Of a DNA stretch of 64,000 nt, positions 35,469-46,639 are shown piece by piece. Under the pieces are notes generated by a model. It worked only from the letters and a program-made list of their open reading frames with translations, was not told the DNA's origin and made no database searches. The position numbers and the translations under genes were made by a program. Origin of the DNA: Oreohelix idahoensis (taxonomy: Eukaryota; Mollusca; Gastropoda; Stylommatophora; Oreohelicidae); contig JAMPIV010012282.1 in assembly GCA_024509875.1 (NCBI GenBank), positions 1-64,000 of the forward strand. Reading direction: 5' to 3'. The stretch's first letter is position 1; every line of letters starts with the position of its first letter.

Positions 35469-35684
35469 CAGAGGTTTTCAAACGTTTTTGGTCCGCGGCT
35501 CCCTTGACCTGTGCATAAATCACCGCGGCTCCTCTCTATACTATATATTATATATAGATCTATATTTATTGATGGACCTTGGCTCATAATATCGAGCCCA
35601 AGATTTTTCCCAAGACACCGCGACGCCCTTAGCCGAGGGCCGCGACGCCCCTGGGAGCATCCACGCACAGTTTGAAAACCTCTG
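35469..35684. mobile_element. hAT-type MITE, 216 bp, perfect 8-bp TSD
   Basis: TSD ACATAAGC at 35461-35468 and 35685-35692. TIRs: CAGAGGTTTTCAAAC at the left, and its exact complement GTTTGAAAACCTCTG at the right. The CAG...CTG ends and 8-bp duplication are diagnostic of hAT elements. No coding capacity. Confidence 0.95.
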
Positions 35685-35929
35685 ACATAAGCAGTTAAAT
35701 TGGACACACCGAGAAATGAGTTACAAAAAACTTGAAGACATATCATAAAAATATCTTGCTTGATACTGGCATCAAAGAAGCCAAATCAAGAAAGTGAATC
35801 CAAAAACAAAAATAAAAACAAAGACAACACTGAAAAAGATACAGAAACAGATTTCAATCCTAGTGTTAAAGAAATCAAGATGAGACTAGGAATGACCAAA
35901 GCTACCTCACGGCTAGGAGCGAATTGAGG

Positions 35930-36262
35930 CCTTTGAGATATGGATATATAGAAGAATTTAGCACGTCTCATGAAAAGTGAAGAAAACAAATAAAGAGGCC
36001 CTAGAAATCCTAGGAATGAAAAGAGAATTAATGAAGGAGATCAAAATTAGACAGCTAAAATGTTTATAAGTAAAGACATGACACCTTACTGACGACCACA
36101 ATAGAAAGAATAGTTGAAGGCAAACGTGCAAGAGGAAGTTAGCGCTCGCTATAAGTGGGAAGATAACACCAAGAGACTGGCAGAAAGAGTTTATCAGAGT
36201 GTACCATCAAGATAAGAGACAGAAGACGTTGGAGAACTATTCCAGCCGACCTTCGCCGAAAA
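35930..36262 (+). pseudogene. LINE ORF2 C-terminal relic (third clade)
   Basis: Broken frames give EALEILGMKRELMKEIKIRQ, ERIVEGKRARG and ECTIKIRDRRRWRTIPADL, which fit the GKR-RGR...W-GRS...W ending of LINE ORF2 proteins. Multiple stops are present. Confidence 0.55.
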
Positions 36263-37039
36263 GAGGTTTTTTTTTTTTCTTGTGTTTGTAACTTTAAAAA
36301 AAAATGCACATTGTAACTTTCACAAATGACACTGTTTTTTTTTTTTTTTTCAAGATTTCTTAAGCAATTTAAATAATAATAAAGAAAGTACGGTATTTCA
36401 TTTATTCACAATGTACCAGTACTAGTAATAATACTTATAATGTATCACTTAAGCCTTTAGATTGATTAATTACTTTTTTAAAATAAATAATATACTTAAA
36501 AATGACACAACTTGATAGAAAGAAACTGATTTGTGTTTAAATAATTTGACATAAAAAAATTTTTAAAAATTCTATTTCTAATTTACGTACTTCCGGAACG
36601 AAAAAACATTAATATGTTACGCAGCTCTACTCTGTTTTTATTTAGCGCGCTTGCTTCGTCAAATAGTTTTGATGACCATATCAAGGATTTAGCAGTATTA
36701 AAATCGAGACAAAAGTTATTTCAAATCAAACATTTAATATGATTGATGTTTCAATTTCAAATAATACAAATACTTTTTCTGTCTGAATATTTTTGCTTAG
36801 TCTCACATTTTGTAGGAAAGGGAAGGCACAATACCATTTTCAGTGTTTAGGGCCCTTCTTCTGCTTCTTCCGCTTCTGACTTCATCTCCAGTCGTCTTGA
36901 CTTGTCTTGCCACTGGATTCTGAAGGACCCAGGCGAGAGAGTGAGGTCGACGAATTGTGCAACTCTTCCTCACTTTAAACCACATCACCGCGCAAGTCAC
37001 TCTTTCATCCACTCATCTTCTTCTTTACGTTTCACCTCC
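36263..37039. other. AT-rich stretch without recognised feature
   Basis: Several T and A runs. Minus-strand ORF 36803-37012 shows no domain. Confidence 0.3.
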
Positions 37040-37047
37040 CCTAGGAG

Positions 37048-37527
37048 CAGGGCCGGATTAAGGCCAACTGATGCCCTAAGCCCAGGCCCCCTCCCCCCCC
37101 CCCAAATGGTGCATCTCTCCCCCTCCCCCCTTCCCTGGCGCTTCCATTGCTTAACTGACAAGACATTAAGACTCAATAAATGCTAAGGAGATGGAAAATT
37201 CAATTTTCTTCCTGGCCAGACTCCACTGAAACTCATTCAGAAAAAACGTTGGTAAGACAGGCAAACATACTGAAATCTAAGTCTGTGTCTGACACTTTCA
37301 GTCACTCACCATAACAAATAAAACGGTTTTGTTTTTTTTAAACAATTCGGATTAAAGTCGAACACGGCAGATATTAAAAATTACAAACAATTTGACTATA
37401 GACGACTGTGGCAGTGAAAGAGATGAGAGTTAAGGGCATGATAGGTAGAGGGAAAATTATGTGGTGCCCCGCTTCCCTTGGTGCCCTAAGCACGTGCTTA
37501 TTTTGTTTAATGGTTAATCCAGCCCTG
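37048..37527. mobile_element. hAT-type MITE, 480 bp
   Basis: It begins CAGGGCCGGATTAAGGCC and ends GGTTAATCCAGCCCTG, imperfect TIRs. The 8-bp flanks CCTAGGAG (37040-37047) and TCTAGGAG (37528-37535) differ at one base. It is inserted at the outer end of an RTE-2 fragment ('aggagcataggccttcaaca' follows). Confidence 0.8.
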
Positions 37528-37530
37528 TCT

Positions 37531-37737
37531 AGGAGCATAGGCCTTCAACAATCTTATGCCAAGACTTCCTGTCACGTGACATCAGCTCAAGGTTTTTCTA
37601 TGTCTTCTTCATTCCCTTCTTATCTGTTTGGTCTCCAGTTTTCTTTTCCCTGTGTTGTTTGGTCCCCCCCCCCCTTCTCTCTTACCGTGGGGATTCAAGA
37701 GCAGGAACTGTCTGGTAATGCTTTCAACAGGTTTTTC
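37531..37737 (-). mobile_element. RTE-2 LINE 3' fragment (minus) seeding the minisatellite
   Basis: Reverse-complement RTE-2 sequence from 'ggagcataggccttcaacaa' to 'aatgctttcaacaggttttt', colinear with 48150-48335. It runs straight into the 36-bp array at the point where LINE sequence matching the repeat unit begins. Confidence 0.8.
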
Positions 37738-39118
37738 TCAATGTGTGTTTTATCTATCTCCAGCATCATCTCCTCAATGTGTGTCTTATCTATCTCCAGC
37801 ATCATCTCCTCAATGTGTGTCTTATCTATCTCCAGCATCATCTCCTCAATGTGTGTCTTATCTATCTCCAGCATCATCTCCTCAATGTGTGTCTTATCTA
37901 TCTCCAGCATCATCTCCTCAATGTGTGTCTTATCTATCTCCAGCATCATCTCCTCAATGTGTGTCTTATCTATCTCCAGCATCATCTCCTCAATGTGTGT
38001 CTTATCTATCTCCAGCATCATCTCCTCAATGTGTGTCTTATCTATCTCCAGCATCATCTCCTCAATGTGTGTCTTATCTATCTCCAGCATCATCTCCTCA
38101 ATGTGTGTCTTATCTATCTCCAGCATCATCTCCTCAATGTGTGTCTTATCTATCTCCAGCATCATCTCCTCAATGTGTGTCTTATCTATCTCCAGCATCA
38201 TCTCCTCAATGTGTGTCTTATCTATCTCCAGCATCATCTCAATGTGTGTCCTATCTATCTCCAGCATCATCTTCTCAATGTCTGTCTTATCTATCTCCAG
38301 CATCATCTCCTCAATGTGTGTCTTATCTATCTCCAGCATCATCTCCTCAATGTGTGTCTTATCTATCTCCAGCATCATCTCCTCAATGTGTGTCTTATCT
38401 ATCTCCAGCATCATCTCCTCAATGTGTGTCCTATCTATCTCCAGCATCATCTCCTCAATGTGTCCTATCTATCTCCAGCATGATCTCCTCAATGTGTGTC
38501 TTATCTATCTCCAGCATCATCTCCTCAATGTGTGTCTTATCCATCTCCAGCATCATCTCCTCAATGTGTGTCTTATCTATCTCCAGCATCATCTCCTCAA
38601 TGTGTGTCTTATCTATCTCCAGCATCATCTCCTCAATGTGTGTCTTATCTATCTCCAGCATCATCTCCTCAATGTGTGTCTTATCTATCTCCAGCATCAT
38701 CTCCTCAATGTGTGTCTTATCTATCCCCAGCATCATCTCCTCAATGTGTGTCTTATCTATCTCCAGCATCATCTCCTCAATGTGTGTCCTATCTATCTCC
38801 AGCATCATCTCCTCAATGTGTGTCTTTTCTATCTCCAGCATCATCTCCTCAACGTGTGTCTTATCTATCTCCAGCATCATCTCCTCAATGTGTGTCTTAT
38901 CTATCTCCAGCATCATCTCCTCAATGTGTGTCTTATCTATCTCCAGCATCATCTCCTCAATGTGTGTCTTATCTATCTCCAGCATCATCTCCTCAATGTG
39001 TGTCCTATCTATCTCCAGCATCATCTCCTCAATGTGTGTCCTATCTATCTCCAGCATCATCTCCTCAATGTGTGTCTTATCTATCTCCAGCATCATCTCC
39101 TCAATGTGTGTCCTATCC
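37738..39118. repeat. 36-bp minisatellite, about 38 units, derived from RTE-2 coding sequence
   Basis: The unit is 'tcaatgtgtgtcttatctat' followed by 'ctccagcatcatctcc'. It aligns over its full 36 bp with the reverse complement of RTE-2 at about 48100-48135 (encoding the RRRWRWIGHT region). Units are nearly identical. One has a 3-bp loss (near 38238) and one lacks a few bases (near 38457). Because 36 is divisible by 3 and the unit has no stop in most frames, ORFs of up to 572 codons span it; these are artefacts. Confidence 0.95.
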
Positions 39119-39215
39119 AGCTTTAGTGTGTAGGGCCCTGGGAGGCCTTGATCCGGATTGTATTTGTTGATGACCTATACTCCACGGGGGATCTGAAGGG
39201 TACTGAGTTGTTGAA
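39119..39215 (+). mobile_element. RTE-2 LINE 3' end fragment
   Basis: 'tatttgttgatgacctatac' and 'ccacgggggatctgaagggt' match the RTE-2 end at 48310-48350 in plus orientation, opposite to the fragment left of the array. Confidence 0.6.
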
Positions 39216-39329
39216 ACTGAGCAAATCTTAAATACTAGTGTAAAACCCCGCCATAAGACGGGAATTAAATTTAAAAGCACCAATACCTAACAGTTATTTT
39301 ACTTATTCAAAAGTATTTTTAAAAACCAC

Positions 39330-39425
39330 TGTGCATCACCACAGTACACGAACTACGTAGCAGCAGCGAGGATCCCAATGTGTGTATACGGGATCACACA
39401 TTCTATAAATATTTTTTTGCACACC
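39330..39425 (-). mobile_element. SINE-b 3' fragment (minus)
   Basis: The reverse complement contains 'atatttatagaatgtgtgat' and 'tacacacattgggatcctcg', matching 32350-32430. It lies ~220 bp before the first coding exon of the ligand gene. Confidence 0.7.
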
Positions 39426-39648
39426 GTCATTTGCGCACTTTTCTTTGTCGAGTGTTACTATTTTCGGGAGAGTACATATAAGGGAAACAATACAATTAAT
39501 ATCCAACTTTCAACCAAAATTGCACCCCTTAGCGTTAGTGACAGAAAAAGCTAAGATGTTAAATATATTGATAATTTATTAACATACTTTTCCAACACTT
39601 TTTTCCACAGGATAGATTTACAGGCGCTTTGAAACAATCACCTCAACA

Positions 39649-39988
39649 ATGTGGAGCTGTCTTTCAGTTCGACTTCTATGTATTTTTGGTAACTATCTTA
39701 TCTCTACGTTAACCCTGTTTGATTTGTTCTGCCATGACGTAACGGGAAAGATCAGGTCCGAGGACCTCACACTACAAATGATGGAGACCCTGACCAAACG
39801 AAGGTTTGACGCTATGAACCAGAGTGACATAGACTCTCTGTTGTTTACTGTGTCCAAGACTGTACGGAGAGGCAGGAGTTTCCACTACATGTGGAAGTTA
39901 CACGGAGCCATGGAGAGAGAAACCAAAAGACTCGATGACGTTGAAGACTACTCTAGCAAAGATTGGGTCATTCAAGCTTTTAGACCAG
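39649..39988 (+). CDS. TGF-beta superfamily ligand, coding exon 1
   Basis: Encodes the N terminus of a secreted TGF-beta-type growth factor precursor. Residues 1-27 (MWSCLSVRLLCIFGNYLIST... ) form a signal peptide. The following helix-rich segment, ending DWVIQAFRP, fits the start of a TGF-beta propeptide, where a V-x-x-F motif is common. One N-glycosylation site (NQS) is present. The ATG is the first in frame after an acceptor-like CCACAG at 39605-39610; a TAG precedes it in frame, so a 5' UTR exon probably exists upstream. The exon ends G|GTTAGT in phase 1. The next exon's frame fits exactly. Confidence 0.8.
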
Positions 39989-40049
39989 GTTAGTAGGCGT
40001 AGCACTGTAAAGTTCAGAAAAAGGAGCTTGTTGTCTCAACTATTTATTG

Positions 40050-40483
40050 TAGGGTTGGGATATTTAACAATTAATTAATCGATTAATCAGTTACAATTTT
40101 AAAAATATATTGAGAAAAAAAAAAATTTGATAGATTATTCTATTTTTAGAAATGCGCATGTTTTTTTTTTTTTTTTTTTTTTTTTACTTAAATGCAAGAG
40201 TATTTACTAAATTAGAGGTTTGTGATATGGAATTTGGTAAGTATGGTCAATAATAGTAAATTGTTTGGTTATAACTTTTTAGTATTTCCGTTATATTTTC
40301 TGGACGACGTTGCCTTTTAACAGATAAAATAAATAAAATTCTTAGTGATTTCAAGAAAAACAAATGTTATTTATGATTTTAAAAATAATTTTTCCAATTG
40401 TTCAAAATTGATCGATTAATACTCCATTAAAGAAATTCGATTAAAATCAATAAAAAATTTTTTTAACATCGATCCCAGCCCTA
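40050..40483. mobile_element. hAT-type MITE, 434 bp, perfect 8-bp TSD
   Basis: TSD ATTTATTG at 40042-40049 and 40484-40491. Ends are TAGGGTTGGGAT and ATCCCAGCCCTA. Subterminal ATTAATCGATTAATC-type palindromes occur near both ends, and a 26-base T run lies inside. The second copy is at 30125-30465. Confidence 0.92.
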
Positions 40484-40508
40484 ATTTATTGCCTCAAGTC
40501 TATAGCAG

Positions 40509-40640
40509 GGACCGAAGACGCATCAAGAGAGATGAATGCAGTCAGCGACCCATAGGCTAATATCGCAGCTTCGCTGTAAACGGATACAACGCAACCAACG
40601 TCCTTTTTAGGACGAACTAGGAAGAAGAAGAAGAAAGAAG
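40509..40640 (+). mobile_element. SINE-e, short form with histone-type stem-loop
   Basis: TSD TATAGCAG at 40501-40508 and 40641-40648. It shares start GGACCGAAGACGCA and 'gaatgcagtcagcgacccat' with the 308-bp form at 47574, but lacks its middle ~170 bp. The stem-loop CGTCCTTTTTAGGACG lies at 40599-40614, followed by a GAAGAAG tail. Confidence 0.8.
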
Positions 40641-40895
40641 TATAGCAGTGTTTCTTTTCCTCAACTAGCAGAAGCCTTATGACGCATATCTATTAACGCT
40701 AAATTAATACTAAGAAAATATATTTGTAAAGATATCATTATCATCATCTCCTCGTCTGTTAATTTTTAACACAATTGTCGCGACACGTGCTTCAATAACA
40801 ACGCTAAACGAATGTCGCAAGAAGCAAAAGTGTAATATATGAAACAATTTGTATGTCAAATGTCACACGTAATAAAACATTAATGAAGTGAGACC

Positions 40896-41867
40896 AACCT
40901 TTGAGGTGAAGACAGGAGTACGACAGGGATGCCCCTTATCAACCACTCTATTTTTAACAGTCATAGACTGGGTGATGCGCCAGACAACAGAGGGTAGTCC
41001 AAGAGGAATAAGATGGACTGCATTTTCTACATTGGAAGATCTGGAATAAGCAGATGACATTGCACTACTAGCACATTCACATCAACACATCCAGGAAATA
41101 ACGGATAGACGTAATAAGTATAGGTGGGCTTGAACATCGACCTAAAGAAGACAGAGGTCGTGGCGCTCAATGTGAGCAACCCTGAGCCCATATCAGTAAG
41201 GAATCAGCAACTGGAACAGACAGACACGTTCACATACCTATGATGCATAGTAACACCAGACGGCGGAGCAGACAAAGACATCAACAACAGAATGAACAAA
41301 GCAAGAACAGCCTTTTTTTAGTCTAAACAACATCTGGAAGTCCTCTCAGTACAGCACAAGCACAAAATTAAGATTATACCAGAGCTGTGTGCTTTCTGTG
41401 CTTGTCTATGGTGCGGAATGCTGGAGAGTTACAGAGAAGGAAATGTCGAAATTGTCCTTTTTTCACACATGTCTAAGAAAAATCCTCCGAATCTTTTGGC
41501 CGAAAACCATCACCAACCAAGATCTGCTTACTCGGAGCAAGCAAGAGGACATGCACACCATCATAGCTCGCAGACGCTTGAGCTGGGTTGGCCATGTCCT
41601 CAGAAGAGACCCCGATGCCATTACAAGTACAGCTATGCTATGGACCCCTGAAGGAAAACGAAAGCGAGGCCGAACAAAAACAACTTGGCGGAGGACTGTG
41701 GATGCTGAGTTGCAAAGAATGAACCAGAGTTGGGGCACTGTACGAAGGATGGCCACCGACCGAGCAAAGTGGAATCAATTTGTTGTTGCCCTACAAGACG
41801 CCATCAGGCGTGATGGCCACTGACTGCTTTGACGATCGGCGGCTAAGGATCAAAGTAGACAAAGAAT
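40896..41867 (+). mobile_element. RTE-1 LINE, copy B, 5'-truncated
   Basis: TSD AAGTGAGACC at 40886-40895 and 41868-41877. It starts in the RT domain at KTGVRQGCPLS and runs to the 3' end. A TAA replaces Tyr just before the Ala-Asp-Asp catalytic motif near 41047, so the RT is dead. The C-terminal domain is open at 41389-41823 (LVYGAECW through TTWRRTV). It belongs to the D/E subfamily. Confidence 0.9.
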
Positions 41868-42035
41868 AAGTGAGACCTGGAGAAGCTGGTAGAGAAAAAC
41901 TATTGTGGTTGGCTTATGGGTATAATGTACGCACGTATTTTCATACATCGTCCCTTCAAGTACTTTTTTTTCAACCTATATACTGTTGGGACATCTCTTT
42001 TTTATGTATCTTTTATGTGTTACTATTACTGAAAC

Positions 42036-42889
42036 TATTACGGAAGATTTGGAATATGCAGATGACATTGCACTGCTCGCGCATTCACACCAACACATTC
42101 AAGACAAAACTGATAGACTGAATAAGTATGGCCAGCAGGTTGGCCTGAACATCAATCTGAAGAAGACAGAGGTCATGACACTAAATGTGGGCAATCCTGA
42201 GCCAATAACAGTAAGGAACCAGAAGTTAGAACAGACAGACACATTTACTTACCTAGGAAGCATAGTAACACCTGACGGCGGAACAAGCAAGGACATTAAC
42301 AACAGAATGAATAAAGCGAGAACAGCCTTTGCTATTCTCAACAACATTTGGAAGTCTTCCCAGTACAGCACAAACACCAAATTAAGACTGTATGAGAGCT
42401 GCGTACTTTCTGTGCTTCTCTATGGTGCGGAATGTTGGAGAGTAACAGAGAAGGAAATGTCGAAACTGTCCTCCTTCCACACAATCTGCCTAAGGAAAAT
42501 TCTCCGAATCTTTTGGCCAAACACCATCAGCAACCAAGAACTACTTATTCGGAGTAACCAGGAGGACATGCACACCATCATAGCTGGCAGACGCTGGAGT
42601 TGGGTTGGCCATGTCCTCAGAAGGGACCCTGATACCATCGCAAGAACAGCTATGCTATGGACCCCCGAGGGAAAGCGAAAGAGAGGCCGACCAAAAACAA
42701 CTTGGCGGAGAACTGTGGAAGCTGAGATGCAAAGAATGAACCACAGTTGGGGCACTGTACGAAGGATGGCCGCCGACCGAGCAAAGTGGAATCAATTTGT
42801 TGCTGCCCTACAAGACGCCACCAGGCGTGATGGCCGCTGACTGCTTTGACGGTTGGTGGTTATGGATCAAAGAAGAAGAAGAAAGAAGA
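42036..42889 (+). mobile_element. RTE-1 LINE, copy C, 5'-truncated
   Basis: TSD ATTACTGAAAC at 42025-42035 and 42890-42900. It starts just before YADDIALLA. The rest of ORF2 is open to its natural stop at 42838-42840, with no frameshift. It is almost identical to copy A, including the shared residues GGTSKDINNRMNK. Confidence 0.92.
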
Positions 42890-43622
42890 ATTACTGAAAC
42901 GGAAGTGTGTCTCTTAGCATTTAAATAAATAGGAAGAGTTTTATTGATCGCAAAAATGTTTAAAAACTTTAATTTATTATATACGCATGATACGATGCGA
43001 AAAGAACATGGACACATACAGCGAAATATTACACTTTATAATAACGATGTTTAGATTTTTTTGCGATATTTCAACATTTTTATTTATTTATGCTATGATT
43101 TTTTCGCGGAACACCTGATGATGAATTGCGGAACCTTAGGCTTCTGTGGAACATTGGCTGGGGAACATTGGTCTAGAATGTAATTCATTACAGTAAGAAA
43201 GAAATATACGAAGTACAATAACAAATGAATTTAGGAATCAACACCGTTAACTCATCACAACCAACTGATAGTTGTCCTTTTTTTTTTCAAACATGCAAAT
43301 TAATTTATATTCTGAAGACTAAATGTTAAAATTAGAATTTCCTCAGTTGCGTTACTCTCATAAATGGAGCATACATAAAAAGACAAAAATAAATGCTCCA
43401 AATGTTAAAAAAAACACATTTATATTACCTAACTAGTTTAATATGCGATATTGAGTCTGGACACAAGGTATTAACATAAAGTATACATTTTATTTTTTCC
43501 CTTGTATAAGTGTGTTCATATATTCGCGGTAGGAGCAGTATATAAAGTACACATGAATGCAGTACCCGGTACTGTATAATATGATCTTCTTAGGAAAAGA
43601 AAAAAAAATTACATATAAATAT

Positions 43623-45900
43623 TCTTTCTTCTTCTTCTTTGGTCCTTAGCCGCCGACCGTCAAAGCAGTCAGTGGCCATCACGCCTAGTGGCATCTTGTA
43701 GGGCAACAACAAATTGATTCCCTTTGCTCGTTCGGTGGCCATCCTTCGTACAGTGCCCCAACTCTGGTTCATTCTTTGCATCTCAGCCTCCACAGTCCTC
43801 CGCCAGGTTGTTTTTGGTCGGCCTCTCTTTCGTTTTCCTTCAGGGGTCCAAATCATAGCTGTTCTTGTGATGGCATCGGGGTCTCTTCTGAGGACATGGC
43901 CAACCCAGCTCCAGCGTCTGCCAGCTATGATGGTGTGCATGTCCTCTTGCTTGCTACGAGTAAGCAGATCTTGGTTAGTGATGGTATTCGGCCAAAAGAT
44001 TCGGTGAATTTTTCTTAGGCATGTTGTGTGAAAAGAGGACAATTTCGACATTTCCTTCTCTGTAACTCTCCAGCATTCCGCACCATAGAGAAGCACAGAA
44101 AGCACACAGCTCTGATATAATCTTAATTTTGTGCTTGTACTGTATTGGGAGGACTTCCAGATGTTGTTTAGGCTAAAAAAGGCTGTTCTTGCCTTATTCA
44201 TTCTGATGTTGATGTCTTTGCCTGCCCCGCCGTCTGGTGTTACTATGCTTCCTAGGTATGTGAAGTTATCTGTCTGTACCAGTTGCTGATTCCTTACTGA
44301 TATGGGCTCAGGGTTGCTCACATTGAGCGTCATGACCTCAGACTTCTTTAAATTGATGTTCAAGCCCACCTGCTGGCTAAATTTATTAAGTCTATCCGTT
44401 TTTTCCTGGATGTGTTGATGTGAATGTGCTAGTAGTGCAATGTCATCTGCATATTCCAGATCTTCCAATGTAGAAAATGTTGTCCATCTTATTCCTCTTG
44501 GACTGCCCTCTGTTGTCTGGCGCACCACCCAGTCTATGACTGTTAAAAATAGAGTAGTTGATAAGGGGCATCCCTGTCGTACTCCCGTCTTCACCTCAAA
44601 GGTTAGGTTGCTCTACCCAACGCTACACGTAAAGTTGGCATAGAGGCTTTTTATGATTGACACTATGCCGCTTGGAATTCCATAAGCCCTCAGTATTTTC
44701 CATAAACTGTCCCTATGTATGCTGTCAAAAGCCTTTTCAAAATCAACGAAATTAATGTAAAGCTGTCTTTGCCATTCTGAGCACTGCTCTATAATGTTCC
44801 TGAGGGTAAATATATGATCTACACATCTTCTGTTATTTCTAAATCCTGCTTGTTCTTTCCTCAGTTTGTGGTCTACTGCTTTTGAAATTCTCTGTATAAT
44901 TATCCTGCTTAGTATTTTGCTGGGAACTGAGAGAAGAGTGATTCCTCTCCAATTATTGCAGTCTGCAAGATCTCCCTTCTTGGGCATTTTGACAATTATT
45001 CCTTTGTTCCACTCTGATGGTGTTGTCCCCGTTTTCCAGACTTGTGCAAATAGTGGTTCTAATAGTTCTGCTGCTAGCTCAGGGTCTGTCTTAAATAGCT
45101 CTGCATTTAAGTTATCATGGCCCGGAGCTTTGCCGTTCTTTAACCCTTTGATTGCTGTGATGATTTCTTCTTTTCGTGGAATTTCTGTATTTACATCTAG
45201 ATCGTTTTCAGCTTCAGGAACATTCAATTGTTTCTCTGGTGGTTCCTTGTTCAGAGTTTCTCTGAACTGCTCTGCCCATCTTGTTTCCTGTCCCTCTGCT
45301 GTCGTGATGAGATTACCTTGCTTATCTCTTACTAATGTAATATTGTTTGCACCTCGTTTTCCGCTGATGAATTTAGTTATTTTGTATACTGTGCTTTGTT
45401 CATTTCTCAGTGCTGCCTCCTCTGCATGTCTTGCAAGATCGTCTAGGAAACTTCTTTTGTTGGCTCGGGTTTGGCGTTTAACTTCCTTGTCCAGCTGACT
45501 GTACTGTTCGCTATATAGTTGCTTTAACCTGGGGGACTTCGCTTCTGTTTTCTTTCTTTTCATTTCCTTTCTTATCGTTATGGTGTTTAATGTTTCTGGG
45601 GTTATCCAGTCTTGCTTCTTCCTTTCCTGGAATCCCAAGCATGATTTGCTGCTTTCCTTGTATATTGTTGAAATGGTGTTGAAATTCTGGTCTATATCAT
45701 CAGTCAATGTCTTTTCCTGACTTTTGGCAAATTGATATCGTTTCTTTATGTCGGCCGCAAAAGCTTTTCTGGTAAGGGAGTCCTTCAATTTGCTGATGTC
45801 AAACCTTTTCTGTGTAGTTACAGTTGGTCCAGCCCTTCTTAGTTTCACTTTCAGTTTTGCTACTACTAAATGGTGATCACTTCCCAAATCTGCACCTCTT
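43623..45900 (-). mobile_element. RTE-1 LINE, copy D, 5'-truncated
   Basis: TSD ACATATAAATAT at 43611-43622 and 45901-45912. It starts at the last EN motif (SDHHLV) and holds a nearly complete ORF2: 45887-44613, then the same frame resumes to the 3' end. The only break before the C terminus is a TAG at 44613-44615. Motifs FVDFEKAFDS and YADDIALLA are intact. A small deletion near 43728 alters the last ~40 codons. It is one of the youngest-looking copies. Confidence 0.95.
44613..45887 (-). pseudogene. RTE-1 ORF2, RT N-terminal half (copy D), ends at shared TAG
   Basis: 424 codons: end of EN (GSDHHLVVAKLKVKL), linker, then RT with KNGKAPGHDNLNAELF, NNWRGITLLSVPSK, EQAGFRNNRRC and FVDFEKAFDS. 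The frame stops at TAG (44613-44615), where copy A has TCG. The same frame continues directly after the stop with SNLTFEVKTGVRQGCPLS. Copy E has the identical stop at 55301-55303. Confidence 0.9.
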
Positions 45901-46639
45901 ACATATAAATATACTCGTAATATACTTTAGCCGTTTAGTCACCATATAACGATGACGCCTTTTAACAATAATTAAAATATTCTGACTGCGCTAAAATAAT
46001 TATTGAAATAAAAAAATAAAAAATAAAAACCATTTAACACAAAGCTAATTAGCATGTTCTTTCTTTTTTTTTTAGCTGTTTTAAAAGAAGCTGTTATTAT
46101 TCTGGGTCCAACAGCTTCCCATTCAATGAGTGCTTTCTGTGCTTCTTTAGATAACATAAGAGCTACCCCTTCACTGTGGTGTGAACTTTCGTCTTCATGT
46201 CCTGAGGACAGCACCAATTCACCTGTGATAAGTTTCTTCTTGTCTACCCCCTTCCACTTTGTTTCACACAGTCCCAGAACCTCGATTTTATATTCCCTCA
46301 TCTCTGCTGCTACTTGTGTCACTTTCCATTGTTCGTTTCATGTCCGAACATTCCAGGTGCCAAATCTGGAAGTTCTCCTAGAAGAAAGAAGGTTAGTCAG
46401 CAACACAGACTCCTTTCGGCTTTCTCTGTGTTGCATCATACGCCTTCCTGCGAGAGGACCTTCCCCTGTCTTGGATGGCTGTGTTTTATTTTCTTTAATT
46501 GACTTGTCCATGTTTGTTGAAGTTTTTGTGTGGTAATCTTTTACGGGATAGGGTAACCGGCCCCATGCCCAACCCTCCATAGTCGCTTTCTACGACATGC
46601 TTGGCAGGGAACAGTGTTACTATTCTTTGCTCCCCTTTC

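Noticed and set aside
37738..39118. Regular 36-bp repeats resembling a CRISPR array
   Set aside because: The repeats abut directly with no spacers, the DNA is eukaryotic, and the unit is LINE-derived.
37408..39170. ORFs of 572, 501, 251 and 246 codons
   Set aside because: They are caused by the 36-bp minisatellite, whose unit is a multiple of three without stops. Both strands and several frames are open and no domain exists.
45972..46322. Separate minus-strand gene with an endonuclease-like start
   Set aside because: It is the inverted 5' part of the RTE-2 insertion, within one TSD pair.
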